From Rachicladosporium sp. CCFEE 5018 (lineage: Eukaryota; Ascomycota; Dothideomycetes; Cladosporiales; Cladosporiaceae), in the NCBI GenBank assembly GCA_002077045.2, contig KZ111165.1:150456-214455 (forward strand): DNA of 64,000 bases, written 5' to 3'. The position numbers were made by a program, and so were the translations under genes. Numbering within the stretch: position 1 is the first letter of the stretch; each line of letters opens with the position of its first letter. The notes under the pieces are model-generated. The model searched no databases and was not told where the DNA came from. It saw only the letters and a list, made by a program, of their open reading frames with translations. This document shows positions 1 to 11,537 of this stretch, in pieces.

Positions 1-432
1 TTCCGTAACGTGGAAATTGGAGATGCCGAAGCGGTGGAATTTGTCTGAGCGGTAGAGGTCGTTGATCGCGCGGAGGGAGTCGTACATAGGTGTCCGTCTA
101 TCGGGTCCATGGAAGTAGTATAAGTCGATCTTGGAGGCCATCAGGGCGGCGAGTGAGGCATTACAGCTGGCGATGACTTTGTCGTAGGTCAATGACCCTG
201 GTGAGAAGCCTGGCGCCTTCGTTGCGACGGCGAACGCTGCTCTTAGTGGCTCGGGCACATCTCCAATGTCTTCCTCGGATTTGCCACTGTTGTAGACGCG
301 CGCTGTGTCGATTTCGCTGACGCCATGCTGCTGGAGCTTTACAAGGAGAGGCACTAGCTGTGCTGAGCCCGAAAGGCTTGATGATCCCTTCGCTACAGAG
401 CCGCCCATCAGGCCAGCGATGATCTTGACCAT
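1..432 (-). CDS. Aldo/keto reductase (AKR7-like), copy A, C-terminus cut by window edge
   Basis: This is the N-terminal 144 codons of an NADPH-dependent aldo/keto reductase of the aflatoxin-aldehyde-reductase type (AKR7), a cytosolic enzyme family that reduces reactive aldehydes. The start codon is at 430-432. The visible part has the DTARVY segment, which supplies the catalytic Asp and Tyr, the ATKAPGF lysine, and the YYFHGPD histidine, so the catalytic tetrad is present. No frame lesion is seen against copy B (29707-30666). It follows the P450 gene on the same strand, about 370 bp downstream of its stop. Confidence 0.9.
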   Translation of the reverse strand, partial: MVKIIAGLMGGSVAKGSSSLSGSAQLVPLLVKLQQHGVSEIDTARVYNSGKSEEDIGDVPEPLRAAFAVATKAPGFSPGSLTYDKVIASCNASLAALMASKIDLYYFHGPDRRTPMYDSLRAINDLYRSDKFHRFGISNFHVTE

Positions 433-805
433 GGTAGAGAGGAATCTGGCATGTGCAGTGTACGGAAGAGATTAATTTAGCTGACGGCTGGGAGGCTACT
501 TATACATGCCTACGACATACATGGCTATAGATTGTGATTGCTCAGCGCATGGTTGATGCTGGCGTGAAATTAGTCGGGTTCGGGTCTGATGAAGAAGTGA
601 AGCGGCAGGTGCGGTCGAAGTGCGGCCGCATTAAGCTTGTGTACCTTACCGATATTGTACACAGGCCGGCTTCTGCAAACGCACGTCCTAACGTAAGGTA
701 TCGACAAGGTCACGACAGGAGACGGTCAGGGCGATGGTCTCGAACATCATCACTCGGGCAGACTGGTGCTGCATTTCATATCTACAGCTGGCCAAATCGC
801 TAGGA
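433..805. other. Spacer between P450 and AKR, copy A
   Basis: This holds the AKR promoter and P450 3' flank. I see no supported gene; an 89-codon open frame here is not kept in copy B. Confidence 0.5.
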
Positions 806-2526
806 TCATTGCCTCTTCTCCCGCTTCGAGATCTTCACATCTAGCCCCTTCTGCACAACGAAGAACGTCGAGTGATGCTGTAGGTCCTGATCTGGCCTCA
901 ACAGCTCAAACTCATACTCTCTGAATAGCAGAGGTAACGTCTTGTTCATCTCAAGCAGTGCCAGATTCTTTCCAATACCTGTGACAGTCTCGAGTCAGTT
1001 TCATGCAAGTCTTCACCCCCAACTTCGCAACGAGCTTCTAGACAACTTACAAAGATGACTGCCACCACCAAACTGGAACATATACCGCTCCATCTCCTTC
1101 GCCTTCGCTTCCCCACCCTCGAGCCATCTCTCGGGTCGGAACACATCTGCGTCCTTTCCGAAGACTCCTTGGTCGCGATGAAGCACCCAACCATTCAGCG
1201 CCACCCTCGTCCCGCCTGCGAATCGTTGGCCCCCTATGTCCGCACCTCCAGGAGGAACGTGGCGTGTGATTGTTCAGACCCACAGCTGGTCGCACCCGCA
1301 TGGCCTCTTTAAGGCAAGCTTGGAAGTACGCCAAGGATTGTGCTTCAGCCCAGGAGGGGTTGGGACTAAGACCACCCTTCGAATCGGCCTCAAGAATCTC
1401 ATCGACGAGCTTCTTGTGGACTTGCGGCTCGCGAAGGACGTGATGCGTGAAGGACTGCATCGTCGAGGCTGTGGAGTCAGATCCGGCGAATCTAGTGAAA
1501 GTCAGCGTCACAGCTTGTGGACTAGCGAAGAGAATTACCTACATTGCGCCATGGGCAACAGCAAATACATCGCCAGGACCGAAATTCTCAGGAGCTTTCT
1601 CGTTGGCAGTCATCAAATGGCTAAGCAGGTCCTTCCGATCGACCATGTTCTCCCCGTGATTCTTGCGCTTCTCGATCGCGGCCAGTGCCATACGAGTAAT
1701 GATGAATTGGCCCGGGTCCTTGCCTGGAAGATACTTGTTGATCGGATTGTTCCGCAGGACAGCGTCCCACTCGGGGATCTGCCCTACAATACCGTCGTAC
1801 CATTGGATGTCGTCAATGTCTTTGATCGCGCCGTCGAGGTCGTATCCGGCTTCCATGAAGCCGAATTTAGCGCCGAAAGCCATCTCGCCCAGCACATCGA
1901 AGGCAAAATAGTGTAGCCAATTGCCTAGATCGACCTTCTGATCTGCGGTGTTGCAGAACTCGTCCAGTTTGGCGAGTAGAATACGCTGAGTATCGTCTAT
2001 GTATGTGGCAAGCCCTTGCATCGATGACATGGAGTAGGCATTAGAGGCGTAGCGCTTCTTCACCGAGTGAACAGCTTCACGTGTCTCGGTGAAGATATCC
2101 GGGTTCGCTTTTGGCGGAAACACGCCATAAAAGTCGGTCTTGTGGAAGCCCTTCCCTGCTGCTAGGACATCTCGCGCGGCGTGTGGTGATGATAGGGAGA
2201 CCTCATTGGGAGCAATGCGGACCACGGGGCCTGCAGAGAGATCAGCAACTACTTGCGCAATGCTATCAGCGGACAAGCTTACCGAACTTCTTGTGGAGCT
2301 TGATGTGATCCTGCTCAGTCTTGCCACGGTATGTGCTGAGTACTTTCCAGGCTCGACTACCAGATGCCAGGAACGGACCAGGATAGTGGCGAAGAGGTGA
2401 AGAGTACTTGTAGTAGAAGAAGCGTAGTACGAGTACCGCTGGGATAAGCAAAGCCCAGTATGCTCGAATGAGCTTGATTGCCTGCACCGCAATGCTGTCT
2501 TGGACCTCGAGCGCGACGACAGCCAT
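806..2526 (-). pseudogene. Cytochrome P450 (pisatin-demethylase-like), copy A, frameshifted
   Basis: This is a microsomal P450 monooxygenase gene of four exons, counterpart of the intact 31000-32717 gene. An N-terminal membrane anchor (about residues 14-34) is followed by the PVVRIAPNEVS segment, the I-helix AGSDSTAST, the K-helix EAMR (ExxR), FRPERWL (PERF) and the haem loop FGGGSHLCIG, whose Cys is assembled across the last intron. Copy A has one extra T at 1270/1271 relative to copy B. This turns VGLNITRHV into VGLNNHTPR and shifts the frame, so PERF and the haem-binding loop are lost from the product. Only substrate-independent P450 features can be read, so the substrate is unknown. A one-base sequencing error cannot be excluded. 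Confidence 0.88.
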
Positions 2527-3084
2527 GTTGAAGGGTGTGGCTCTGGTAGATGAGTCGATGTTGAGGCGCGACCCTGCAACTATAGGAGGAGCTGTCAAGA
2601 ATGTTGTACTTATCTACTCCAGCTTGCAACAGATTACTTCACGATGCAGGACAAGGCTTCGCCTATCGAGCTCGTGATGAACGGCAGATGCATCTTGCTC
2701 GCTACCGCCAGTAGCTCCTGGTGCTGGCGTCCGCCCCACCGAATGCGATGTCTATTAGGTGGATGACCCGCTCTGCACGCCTCGCCAGCTGGGCATCGGC
2801 GACGAACATGGCATCGGCAGTTGATTGTTTCTGTACGAAACGAAGTCCACCCCCTCCGCGTTACCCAATATTGGGTACGCTACCCCACGATACGACTCCA
2901 CAGCAAACTCCACTTTGACACCCTTGGCGCGTGGATCTCGCGTGTCGTCTTCCGGTGAACGATTGACAGCTTCAACAATATGTCTACACCATCTATCCAT
3001 CTGCTTCCTCTTCCGCTCTATCCTGGTCTTATTCTCGCGGCAAAACCTCACTGATATCGTTACTGTACACCTAACCCGCTTCAA
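2527..3084. other. Intergenic region between P450 and RBR gene, copy A
   Basis: This holds the P450 promoter. Open frames on both strands are not shared with copy B as proteins, while the DNA around 2820-2876 is. The notable element is the palindrome at 2862-2877. Confidence 0.5.
2862..2877. promoter_or_regulatory. 16-bp perfect palindrome with back-to-back CCAAT boxes, copy A
   Basis: TACCCAATATTGGGTA reads the same on both strands and contains CCAAT facing ATTGG. It lies about 335 bp upstream of the P450 start. The inner 14 bases and about 40 bases to the left are almost unchanged in copy B (33043-33056). CCAAT is the known Hap2/3/5 (CBF) site; a dimeric regulator is an alternative. Function is inferred only. 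Confidence 0.4.
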
Positions 3085-4949
3085 TGTTACAGTCTCTCAC
3101 CCACGCCTCATATGGCGGTAGAGCAACCATAGCAACAAGATCACCTTCGTGTCCAGGAGCGACCGCACTTCTTATACATGAGAAACTTGTACGAGACGTG
3201 GTCCGAAGAAACGCAGCAAGAGCTGCAGATTCACTTTACCACGTGTGCAGACCCTTCCCTGACTGTCCATATGCTAAACTCGAGGCTCGACTGTTCGTAC
3301 GATCGAGAGTCGAACAAAGCATCTGCTCGAGTGTAAAGAGGTGATTACGCGGGAAATCTTCCCAATCCCTTTTTATTCAATGAGAATCCCGCAATTCCGC
3401 TCAAAGAGCCATGATGGACAATTTCTTGTTCGTGCACCGACGCATGGGGTCTATCTCATGTCAGAACGGCTATCTCGAATCCGACCCCTTCGAAACGGAA
3501 GAGAAATTGGACGACTGTTGTGTAGAGCATAACACGTTATTACGAACGTCGAACTCCCTGTCGAAGCATCTGGACATCTCCCACGCGAATAAGCACAAGC
3601 ACCCACCGCGGAACCTATAGCAAGATGGACTGTGTAGTCGGCCAACAGAGGGTGTATTCCGGTGAGCTTCGCTTCATCAACGGCGATTACATCTGCGATG
3701 ATTGTGCCCACGATGTTGCAAGATTGTTCGAGCGCGCTCTGGAGCACGAAGTAGAATATCCGCCACGCTACGGCAGCAACCTCATTGACGTTCGCCCTTA
3801 CCTCGAGTACCTACCAACCACCTTCCTCAGAGACTACACGATCAGGCGTCGCGATTACGACACCGATGCTGAACAGATGGTGTACTGCCAGGCACGTGTT
3901 CCCCCGAATGGAGAGGTCTGCAACAATTTCCTTGGCGTTCTGTCACAGACCGCAGGCGAGCAAAACCTCTGTTCAAGCTACACCTCCACCTCCTGTGCAT
4001 GCTGCAAAGCGGTTCTCACTAACCCCTCCGCACAACACACCTGCGCGACAGAAGAAGACACTCCAATCACTGACCATCTTGCAGACAACACCTCGAATAC
4101 CAACTCTGTCCCAACCCCACCTGCCAAGCCCCGACATTCCTGGGCGAAGGCTGCAACCACATGATTTGTCCCTACTATAGAACACACTTCTGCCATCTTT
4201 GCGGCCACGCAGCACCGGAGCATAGCGGCCACTGGCTCCCTGGTGGATGCCCGCGCTACGGCCAACCGAATGTGCCACATCCCCAATTCGATTACCCGAC
4301 CGATGAACACGGAAACGTTATCGACGACGAAACCGACGAAGACACGGAGGACGAAGCACCCGAAGAGTCAGGCCCGCTAATCCCCGACGAGCCTACTCTG
4401 GTCCTCTGAGAGCTGCTCGACGCCGCCGGCGTAATGCCCTTCCGCGAAGCCATCCGCCAACTCGGCGTCCGCGAGCGCGGCCGAGCCCTACAGCACCTCC
4501 CCTACTACCTCCACACAGACTTCATAACTGCGCACAACGCCCCTTGGCTTGCCCAGCGTTTCGATTACGCGAACCTGACAATCGCCTCCCAGGACCTGTC
4601 TTGGACGCAGCCGATGCTCGAGCTCGTGCACGCCCTCGCCGCCGAACATCTCGTCGGCTTCAGAAACACGCACCCGCCGCGCTCGCTCGGCGAGATCCTC
4701 TACTCACTGCGTGTCTTGATTCTGCAGGCCCGGGCTCTGCAGTATGCTGGACACGGGGAGCACGACGTGGAGCTCATCGACGAGCGGTTCGCGGAGCTGT
4801 GGGATGTTCTGACGGATCCAGATATTGAGGTGCTGGCTGAGGATGGGATGCAGGAGTTGGATCGGGCTGTGATTGCTGTGACGCGGAAGGGTGGATATCT
4901 GGAGGAGGCGTGGTGGGCAGTCAGGTTGAGAGCTATGAGCGAGATGTAG
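3085..4949 (+). pseudogene. RBR/IBR-type E3 ubiquitin ligase-like gene, copy A, multiply broken
   Basis: This is a decayed gene of the RING-between-RING class. An open frame at 3625-4164 carries an IBR-like pattern (CDDC, FPPRC-like PPRY, YCQARV, CACC, HTC). The following frame, seen from about 4095, gives CPNPTC, GCNHMIC and FCHLCG, the last zinc-binding module, so a one-base frame change falls near 4085-4100. The frame then meets TGA at 4407-4409 but is open on both sides, continuing as ELLDAAGVMPFREA and a C-terminal domain to 4949. A coding-like stretch at 3160-3335 (ETWSEETQQELQ) is probably the 5' part. Copy B lacks about 1.2 kb of it. Where exactly the gene began is uncertain. Confidence 0.6.
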
Positions 4950-5270
4950 CTGTAAGGGAAGCGCTGAGAAGGGACGGGAGGGATGGAAGGTAAGTCCTTT
5001 TGGAAGGTAAGTTGGTTCTTCCTTGGTTGCATTATACTGTCGTTCTCTTACTCTCTGTAAAACGATGCGGCGTCGAATCTGAACAGAGGTAAGCCTTGAG
5101 CACCTCACAAGATAGTAGTCCTCAGCAGCGGCTCGCCGTGTGCGCAATAGCGATCTGTCGATATCCGTACAGGCTTGGGAGCCGTTCGCGTGTTGCATTG
5201 ATCGTGATCGCGTCCGTGCTCATTCCTCGACTTGTAGTACACGTAGCGCCGACAATGGTTAGGATCCTCC
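4950..5270. other. Convergent spacer between RBR remnant and SAC1, copy A
   Basis: Shared 3' flanks of two convergent genes; no gene or clear terminator seen. Confidence 0.5.
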
Positions 5271-7450
5271 CTACTCGCGCCTCTTCTTACCCTCCTCAAG
5301 GTAGCCGGTGTCGCTTCTTCCCTTGCCAAGGAAGGGTCCCACAACAGGATCCTTATGTGCCTTCTCCAGCACCTCCTGATAGTTCTCCACAGCCCAAGGC
5401 GGTGTGTTGAGCTTCGGCCAGTTGACCTGTAATCCTAGTCAGCAGAGATCTCGGTCCCTCGAGATCAGTACCATAGCTTACATATAGACTCCCGAAACTC
5501 AGCATAAACCTCCCCGCATAGCCTCCAACTCCACAGCACATCAGCGTGAACAACCTCAACGGCCAGACCGCCGCGCTTTCCGACCTCGTCGAGCTGAGAC
5601 TGACAGCAACAAAGAATGCGCACATCCCCAACACATACGGCATACTCTGCACCACTACCGGCCTGCGATCAACAAAATGCTGCGTTCCCACAGCCTGACT
5701 ATCCGGCCGATAGGCACCCAGGAAGAGATCGAAGGCATCTTGTCGCGGACCATCAGCAAAGTTGTTCTTCGCGTACCGCGTCAGACTGTTCCTCAAATCC
5801 TGCAGCGCGCCAGCCTTCGTCCGTGCTCCTGTGCGGGTAAAGTCCGTCTTCAGTGCTCCAGTACCGGAGTAAGTCTTCGACACCACATCCGCGTTATCGG
5901 CCCAGACGTTGCGGAAAAGTGACTCGAAAGCCGCGTCGTCTAAGGCGTTCTCTCCAGGGCGGAGGAGCGAGAGGTCCGTCAATTGGCGGTTCAGTGCCCA
6001 GCGGCCGAGCATGGATTGGATGACGTTCGTGCGATCAAGGCAGTCCATGCAGTTCGATCGCACAACTGCTGTCTGCCGACGGCGAACGTCTACGCCACCT
6101 GTGGACGATGGCCGATCGATGGAGTGGAAGTAGCCGCCAGCTTCTAGACCCGAAGATAGGGTATCGAGGAGCAGTTGTGCGCGGTACCACTTCAGGCCTT
6201 TGGTCTCATTGTGGAAGTCGAAGTAGACGTAATGCAGGTGGTCGTAGCGGTTCTTGCCTTGGGAGTCAATCGTCTTAGTTTGCTCGTAGGAGCGAGAGGA
6301 TGTGTCTTGCGAGGTTTCGGGCGAGGATTGCAGGATCTTGACGATGGACTCGTATGCTTCTTTTACCGGCTTTTCGCGACCTTTCTGGTTCACAAGGTTG
6401 ACCATGTAGTTCTCACCGTACAGGGCGATCTGCTCGTCGAAATGTTTTCGCGCTGCGGGGGCGGCGGATTCGACCGCGCGGATTTGGAGTTTGGGGGTAT
6501 ACTTCAAAGAATTGATCTCAGCCCAGTAGACGGGTACGCTGCCGCGGGTTTGGACGTAAGCGAGTACTTGAGTCTCTGAGCTGCCAATGGGCTTGCCATT
6601 TGAGTAGCCGCCGCTGCTTGCGCTGCTAGCTGTGTCATTGAGCACAATCGCTTGCTCGGTTTCGTTGAAGTTCGATACGTGGCCTTCTTCGTCGATGCCT
6701 CGGGACATGTAGCGTGTGCCGGTCCTGTGTCTCGATCGTCGGGTGATGAGCGAGTAGGATAGACTGTTGCCTTTGATCGATGTGTTGAAGATCTCCAACA
6801 TCCCGTACATGACCGGCAAGATGTATGGATCGATCGCAGGCTGGGCTCCAGAAGAAAGTCTACTGCTCGCATTGCCTAGCCGGAAGTCGATCATTGAGGC
6901 GCAAATGAATCTGTTCCAGAAGAAGCGGTCATCGGCCCTAGCCCAAAGAGGTTCGTTCTGATTGCCGTCTGCCTGTCGTTGGAAGCTGTTGGTCAGATCG
7001 AACGTGTAGGAGAAGTACATGGGACCAGTCTTGAGCAAAGTTTTGAGATAGACCAGAAACGTGTCTTCATCTGGATCGTGGACTTGACGCTCTCGTAGTG
7101 GCAGGAACTCGGTTGCTGTAACTTGATAGATCTGATGGCCCTTGATCCGACCGACTGGCTTGGCCTTGGCGATTGTGATGATGTAGCTGTCTGGACCTTG
7201 CGATCAGCTCTGACTAGGGCAGGAAAGGAGAGCATCTCAACTTACCAAGCTTCAAGTGCACGATGCCCAATATGCCGGGTACGTTGGATACCCTGTGACC
7301 ACCAGTGACTTTGCCATCGTTCAATCGGAGATCGCCTGACGGCCGGTCGACCACTAAAGCTGGGGCATTCGGCGATGAAGGAGACGAGAAGGCATAGTAC
7401 GAGGACGATGCATGGACGTTAATGTCCCGAAATGGGAGTGACGCACTCAT
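5271..7450 (-). CDS. SAC1: SAC1-type phosphoinositide phosphatase, copy A
   Basis: This is an ER/Golgi membrane phosphatase that removes phosphate from PtdIns4P and related lipids. Three exons (7246-7450, 5482-7190, 5271-5426) join in frame to 689 aa. The Sac domain carries the catalytic CX5R(T) motif in RSNCMDCLDRTN. Near the C-terminus two hydrophobic segments (MPYVLGMCAFFVAVSLSS and LRLFTLMCCGVGGYAGRFML) match the two-TM tail that anchors Sac1 in the ER, followed by a charged tail ending in EEGKKRRE. It is transcribed divergently from the Rab5 gene across a 386-bp shared promoter. No lesion is seen; copy B (34271-36450) is also intact. Confidence 0.93.
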
Positions 7451-7836
7451 CTTGACTGTGATGAGATGCGAGGTGGTGCGATGGAAGCTTTCCGCCGGCC
7501 TCTATTGACCGTGATAAAGGAGACAGTCAAGGATGAGAGTGACGAAGTAACCCATTCAACATAACATTTGTGGCATTGCTCAGGCACGTGTTGTAAGTTT
7601 GTAGGAGTGACGTTGACCTGCGGATCATCCCGCTGTCTTATGTCGCCGCCAGCATGCGAAGCACAACACCATGTCAGGCCGCTGCATATCACTGACTCTC
7701 GATCAACCCTGATTGCCACCATCCAAGCTGCATTCTCGCACTCATAGACGATCAGATCTTCATAAAGTCAGATCCTCATTGCGCGACACCTGGAAGCGAC
7801 GCATACCCTCTTTGGACCTTACATCAGATAGCGAAC
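7451..7836. promoter_or_regulatory. Bidirectional SAC1 / Rab5 promoter, copy A
   Basis: This separates two divergent trafficking genes. Bases 7567-7639 are identical in copy B (36567-36639) although both flanks differ. The conserved block holds a CACGTG E-box (7585-7590) and a TGACGT CRE/ATF-like site (7608-7613). Binding proteins are not known; the site names rest on consensus only. Confidence 0.55.
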
Positions 7837-8675
7837 ATGGCTCAACGAGCACCAGCAGGCGGTAGACCCGGAGGAGCTCGATTCGCACAGTTCAAGCTTG
7901 TCCTACTGGGTAAGAAGCGAAGTACACATACCTAATGATCTGGGTAGCTAACACCCTTCAGGCGAGTCCGCAGTCGGCAAATCATCCCTCGTCCTCCGCT
8001 TCGTCAAAGTACGCCGCATATGACCTTCGCCTCAAGCTCGTCACAGATGAATACTGACATTGCCTCAGGATCAATTCGACGACTACAGAGAGTCTACAAT
8101 CGGCGCCGCCTTCCTCACGCAAACCATAGCCCTCGACGACCAAACCACAGTAAAGTTCGAGATATGGGACACAGCAGGCCAGGAGCGCTACAAATCGCTG
8201 GCACCCATGTACTACCGGAATGCGAATTGCGCGGTCGTGGTATATGACATAACACAAGCTGTGCGTGCTCCCGCAACGGCATCGACCAGAAGTGAAGTAC
8301 TAACGTCAGACCTAGGCATCCCTCGACAAAGCCAAATCCTGGGTCAAAGAGCTCCAACGCCAGGCAAACGAAAACATCATAATCGCCCTCGCGGGCAACA
8401 AACTCGATCTCGTGACCGAGTCACCCGACAAACGCGCAGTCTCACAAGCAGACGCCTCAGCATACGCGCAAGAAGCCGGGCTTCTCTTCTTCGAGACTTC
8501 CGCCAAGACGGCTGAGAATGTGAAGGAGTTGTTCTTGGCAATTGCGAGGAAATTGCCGATTGAGCAGGCGGCGCAGCGAGGGATGCGAGGGGCAGCGGGA
8601 CGGCCAGGTGCGGTTGATCTTGGGCGGAGGGAGGAGGCTGGGACGACGGGAGGGCAGGGAGGGTGTAATTGTTAG
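7837..8675 (+). CDS. VPS21: Rab5-family small GTPase (Vps21/Ypt5-like), copy A
   Basis: This is a membrane-anchored GTPase that controls early-endosome fusion and endocytic sorting. Four exons (7837-7909, 7962-8008, 8069-8260, 8316-8675) join in frame to 223 aa. The sequence shows the P-loop GESAVGKS, the Rab5-type switch I YRESTIGAAF, switch II WDTAGQERY, the base-binding NKLD and ETSAKT, and a C-terminal CNC for double geranylgeranylation. The first base of the P-loop exon is joined across intron 1. It is divergent from SAC1, and copy B encodes nearly the same protein. Confidence 0.95.
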
Positions 8676-9027
8676 GCGAATGGAGATGAGCGTTTGGACG
8701 CTATATGCAGGATGGCTACGAGAGAGTGACAGCATGTGAAAGATGGCGATACCACGGGAGAAGTGTGTTCATTGGCGTGTACTTGGCTACGGGCGCTGTG
8801 GTGCACGTGATGGGTTCTGGGAGTCTACATATTGCAGGTGCGGGAACTATCGTGGAGAGAAGCTCAGAGTCTGGACTCAAATTGCCATCTCACTTCTTCA
8901 GTACGGCGCTTGAGTTGAAGACGTGTCGAGTGAGGCACGCGGCAGGTAGTGAGCCAAAGCCAGAGGTAAGTGTCATACCTTCCTTTATATTTCACAGGTC
9001 TATATACATTCTAATTCCTCCATACAT
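8676..9027. other. Convergent spacer between Rab5 and xylosidase, copy A
   Basis: 3' flanks only. Copy B is about 190 bp longer here. I see no gene. Confidence 0.5.
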
Positions 9028-11537
9028 TTACAACATAGTCGATGTCACATTCACCATGATCTCGTCACCGTACGTGCTTCCAAAGCCGCCGACGAAGTAG
9101 TCAGTAGCCTGGTACACCGGCTCCGGTGGCTGCGGCCAGTGATCCAGCGTGTACGCCTCGCCTGTCAACGTGAAGTTCACCATGGCCAACGGCGCATTAT
9201 CGATCATCAGAGCATAGTCGCCCGGGTACAGCACTCTGTCGCCATTGTCCGCTACCCTAGACAGGCTAGCAAGATCGAGCACCAGGTTCGCGGTCTGCGA
9301 AGAGCCTGCCTGCACGTCGTGGAGGCGCGTGTAAGCGACAAGTCGCTTGAGCGGGTATGGTGTTGGGCCGAACGAGCCAGTCAGGTAGCCGAGGGTAACG
9401 TAGTCGGAGCAGACGCTGCCTGTGTTCGTGACGTCCACAGCGAATGTACGGAATGGGCAGCGGTCCATGTATGTCTCGTTGCAGCCCGTGGTCAGACTCT
9501 CGATGCTGTAAGTTGTTGAGCCGTTCACAGAGCCGTAGCGAGAAATAGGCGCCGCGATGGAGGCAGTGAAGTTCGTGTAGTGCATGCCGGTTCCGAACGG
9601 CAGGATAGCCTTGTCGTACCACTGGTAAGTACGTCCTGGGTTGTTGGTCGACGGACGAAGCGACATGTCAGTCATGGGGACCTGGGCAATGTAGTTCGCA
9701 GGGTACATGGTTGTTGGTAGGCGACCGGCGGGTGCAGTCTTGCCCGTGATGATGTTGAAGATTGCGGTTCCGCCATCTTGGCCTGGGTAGCCGGCCCACA
9801 GTAGCGCGGAGATGTTGGGGTTGTTGAGGATGGCGGAGCTATCGAGCGAGCCAGCGCCCATCTGGACGACTACCAGGCCCGGCTTAAGTTCGGCAAGACG
9901 GGAAATCATATCGAGTTGAGCTCCTGTCCAGGCGATGGTCACGCGGTCGTTGCCCTCGAGCTCGACGGTGTTGTCGATGCCGCCAAGATAAAAGAGCTGA
10001 TCGGACTGGTTTGCGACAGTCCAGGCCTTGCGCCAGTTGTCTGTCGTTGGGTCGCCTTGGCCACCGGGAACGTTTGCGATGGCTACTTTCGCGCCGGTCT
10101 GGTTGGCGGCGTAGTAAGGACCGTGAAGGTAAGGAGCAATGCCAGCGTAGTTGCCTTGCATCTGCGTAGTGGCGTTTGCCCAGTCGCCGACCAGACCAAT
10201 GGTCATGTTCGCGCCGATTTTCATTGGGAGAGCACCATCGTTCTTCAACAATGCGATGCCCTCCTCGGCAGCCTTGAGAGCTAACGCTTGAGAGGCTTGA
10301 GTGTTGACGTCGGAGAACGTTATGTTGCGGTATGGGACTGAAGGGCCATCAAAATAACCGACGCGCACGAGCCCAGAGTACTGGCGGACAAGGGCTTGGT
10401 CGAGCACAGAAATGTCGAACAGACCCTGCGCGTAGGCACCGGGTAGGAACTCTTGGAAATAGGTGCCGCAGTCGACATCTGTTCCTGCGATCAGAGCCTG
10501 AGCTACCGCCGCTTCGCGCGTATCGTTGTAGCCGTGTGGCAAATAGATGTTCTGGACGGCGTCGCAGTCGGACGTCACCCACTGCTGCTCCTCGGTCCAG
10601 CCCCAGTGTTCTCGCAGAATAGTCTGAAGCAGGTACGGGTCGGCGCATGTTGGTCTGCCATTGAGGGAGTTGTAAGAGCACATAAAAGCTGCGACATTGC
10701 TGTCGCGCGCACAGCTCTGGAAAGAAGGCATGTAGTACTCAACCAGATCTTGCGAGTTAATGTGTGCATCCCATTGGTAGCGGAGATTGCCGTTCCAGCT
10801 CTCCATGTCGTACCTTGGAAACTCGGTCAGCTACGTTGCTCCGCACAAGATGTGGTGTTGCCTTACCCGGTAAAGTGCTTGCAGGTCGCCATAATACGCT
10901 TGTACTTGGGGTCATAGCCGCCCTGCAGGCCATCGATCAAGGCATGGACGTAGCTGGAAAGGTGGAAAGGGTCCTCGCCGGGAGTCTCTTGACCGCGGCC
11001 CCATCTTGGGTCCTCTGTGATGTATTAGCCATGACTCGTCATAGAGATCAATTAGGTCTCGGGAGACTTACTGAAAGGATTGATATTCGGTGTCCAGAAG
11101 TCTAGCCCAGCACGCTGATCATTGTTGAATGCCCTCGCTTCTGTGCTGACAACAGTTGCCACGTCCCTGATCAGCTCATCGTCGAAAGCTGCACCCATAA
11201 GGATTGGCTGAGGGAACGAAGTCGCATAACTGTACTCGCCTGAATCGCTGAAGTTCACTCCAGGCGAGCTAGCGACTCCGTGGAGCGCTTCTTGCCACCA
11301 CGTATATGCTGGCAGTCCGAGTCTAGGCACACCGGGAGAGGTGCTGCCGGTGTTGTTCAGCTTCTCCTGCAGGGTGAAGGCTGCTATTAAAGCCGTGGCT
11401 CTGGCGAGCGGATCTGCTGAAGTGTCGCAGACAGTGTTGTTGCTCAGCGGCCCATTGACACAGTCTGGGAAGCCTCGTCCAGTGAGCTGGGCGGAAGCTT
11501 GCGCCGCTATGGCGACAGCCAAATAACGCAGAGACAT
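9028..11537 (-). CDS. xlnD: Secreted GH3 exo-1,4-beta-xylosidase, copy A
   Basis: This enzyme releases xylose from xylo-oligosaccharides outside the cell. Exons 11072-11537, 10867-11014 and 9028-10813 join in frame to 799 aa, the usual length for fungal GH3 xylosidases. A signal peptide (MSLRYLAVAIAAQASAQ) precedes the GH3 N-domain, with DPRWGRGQETPGEDP, CKHFTGYD and the nucleophile region VTSDCDAVQNI (the Asp of SDCDAV). The GH3 C-domain (PAGRLPTTMYP) and a fibronectin-III-like tail follow. Many NxS/T sequons fit secretion. A GGCTAA hexamer at 11871-11876, kept in copy B, resembles an XlnR/Xyr1 site but is short and may be chance. A bifunctional arabinofuranosidase activity is possible. Confidence 0.92.

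Noticed and set aside
1236..1916. 226-codon plus-strand frame
   Set aside because: It lies antisense to the P450 exons, where motif-bearing minus-strand coding explains the sequence; it is a shadow frame.
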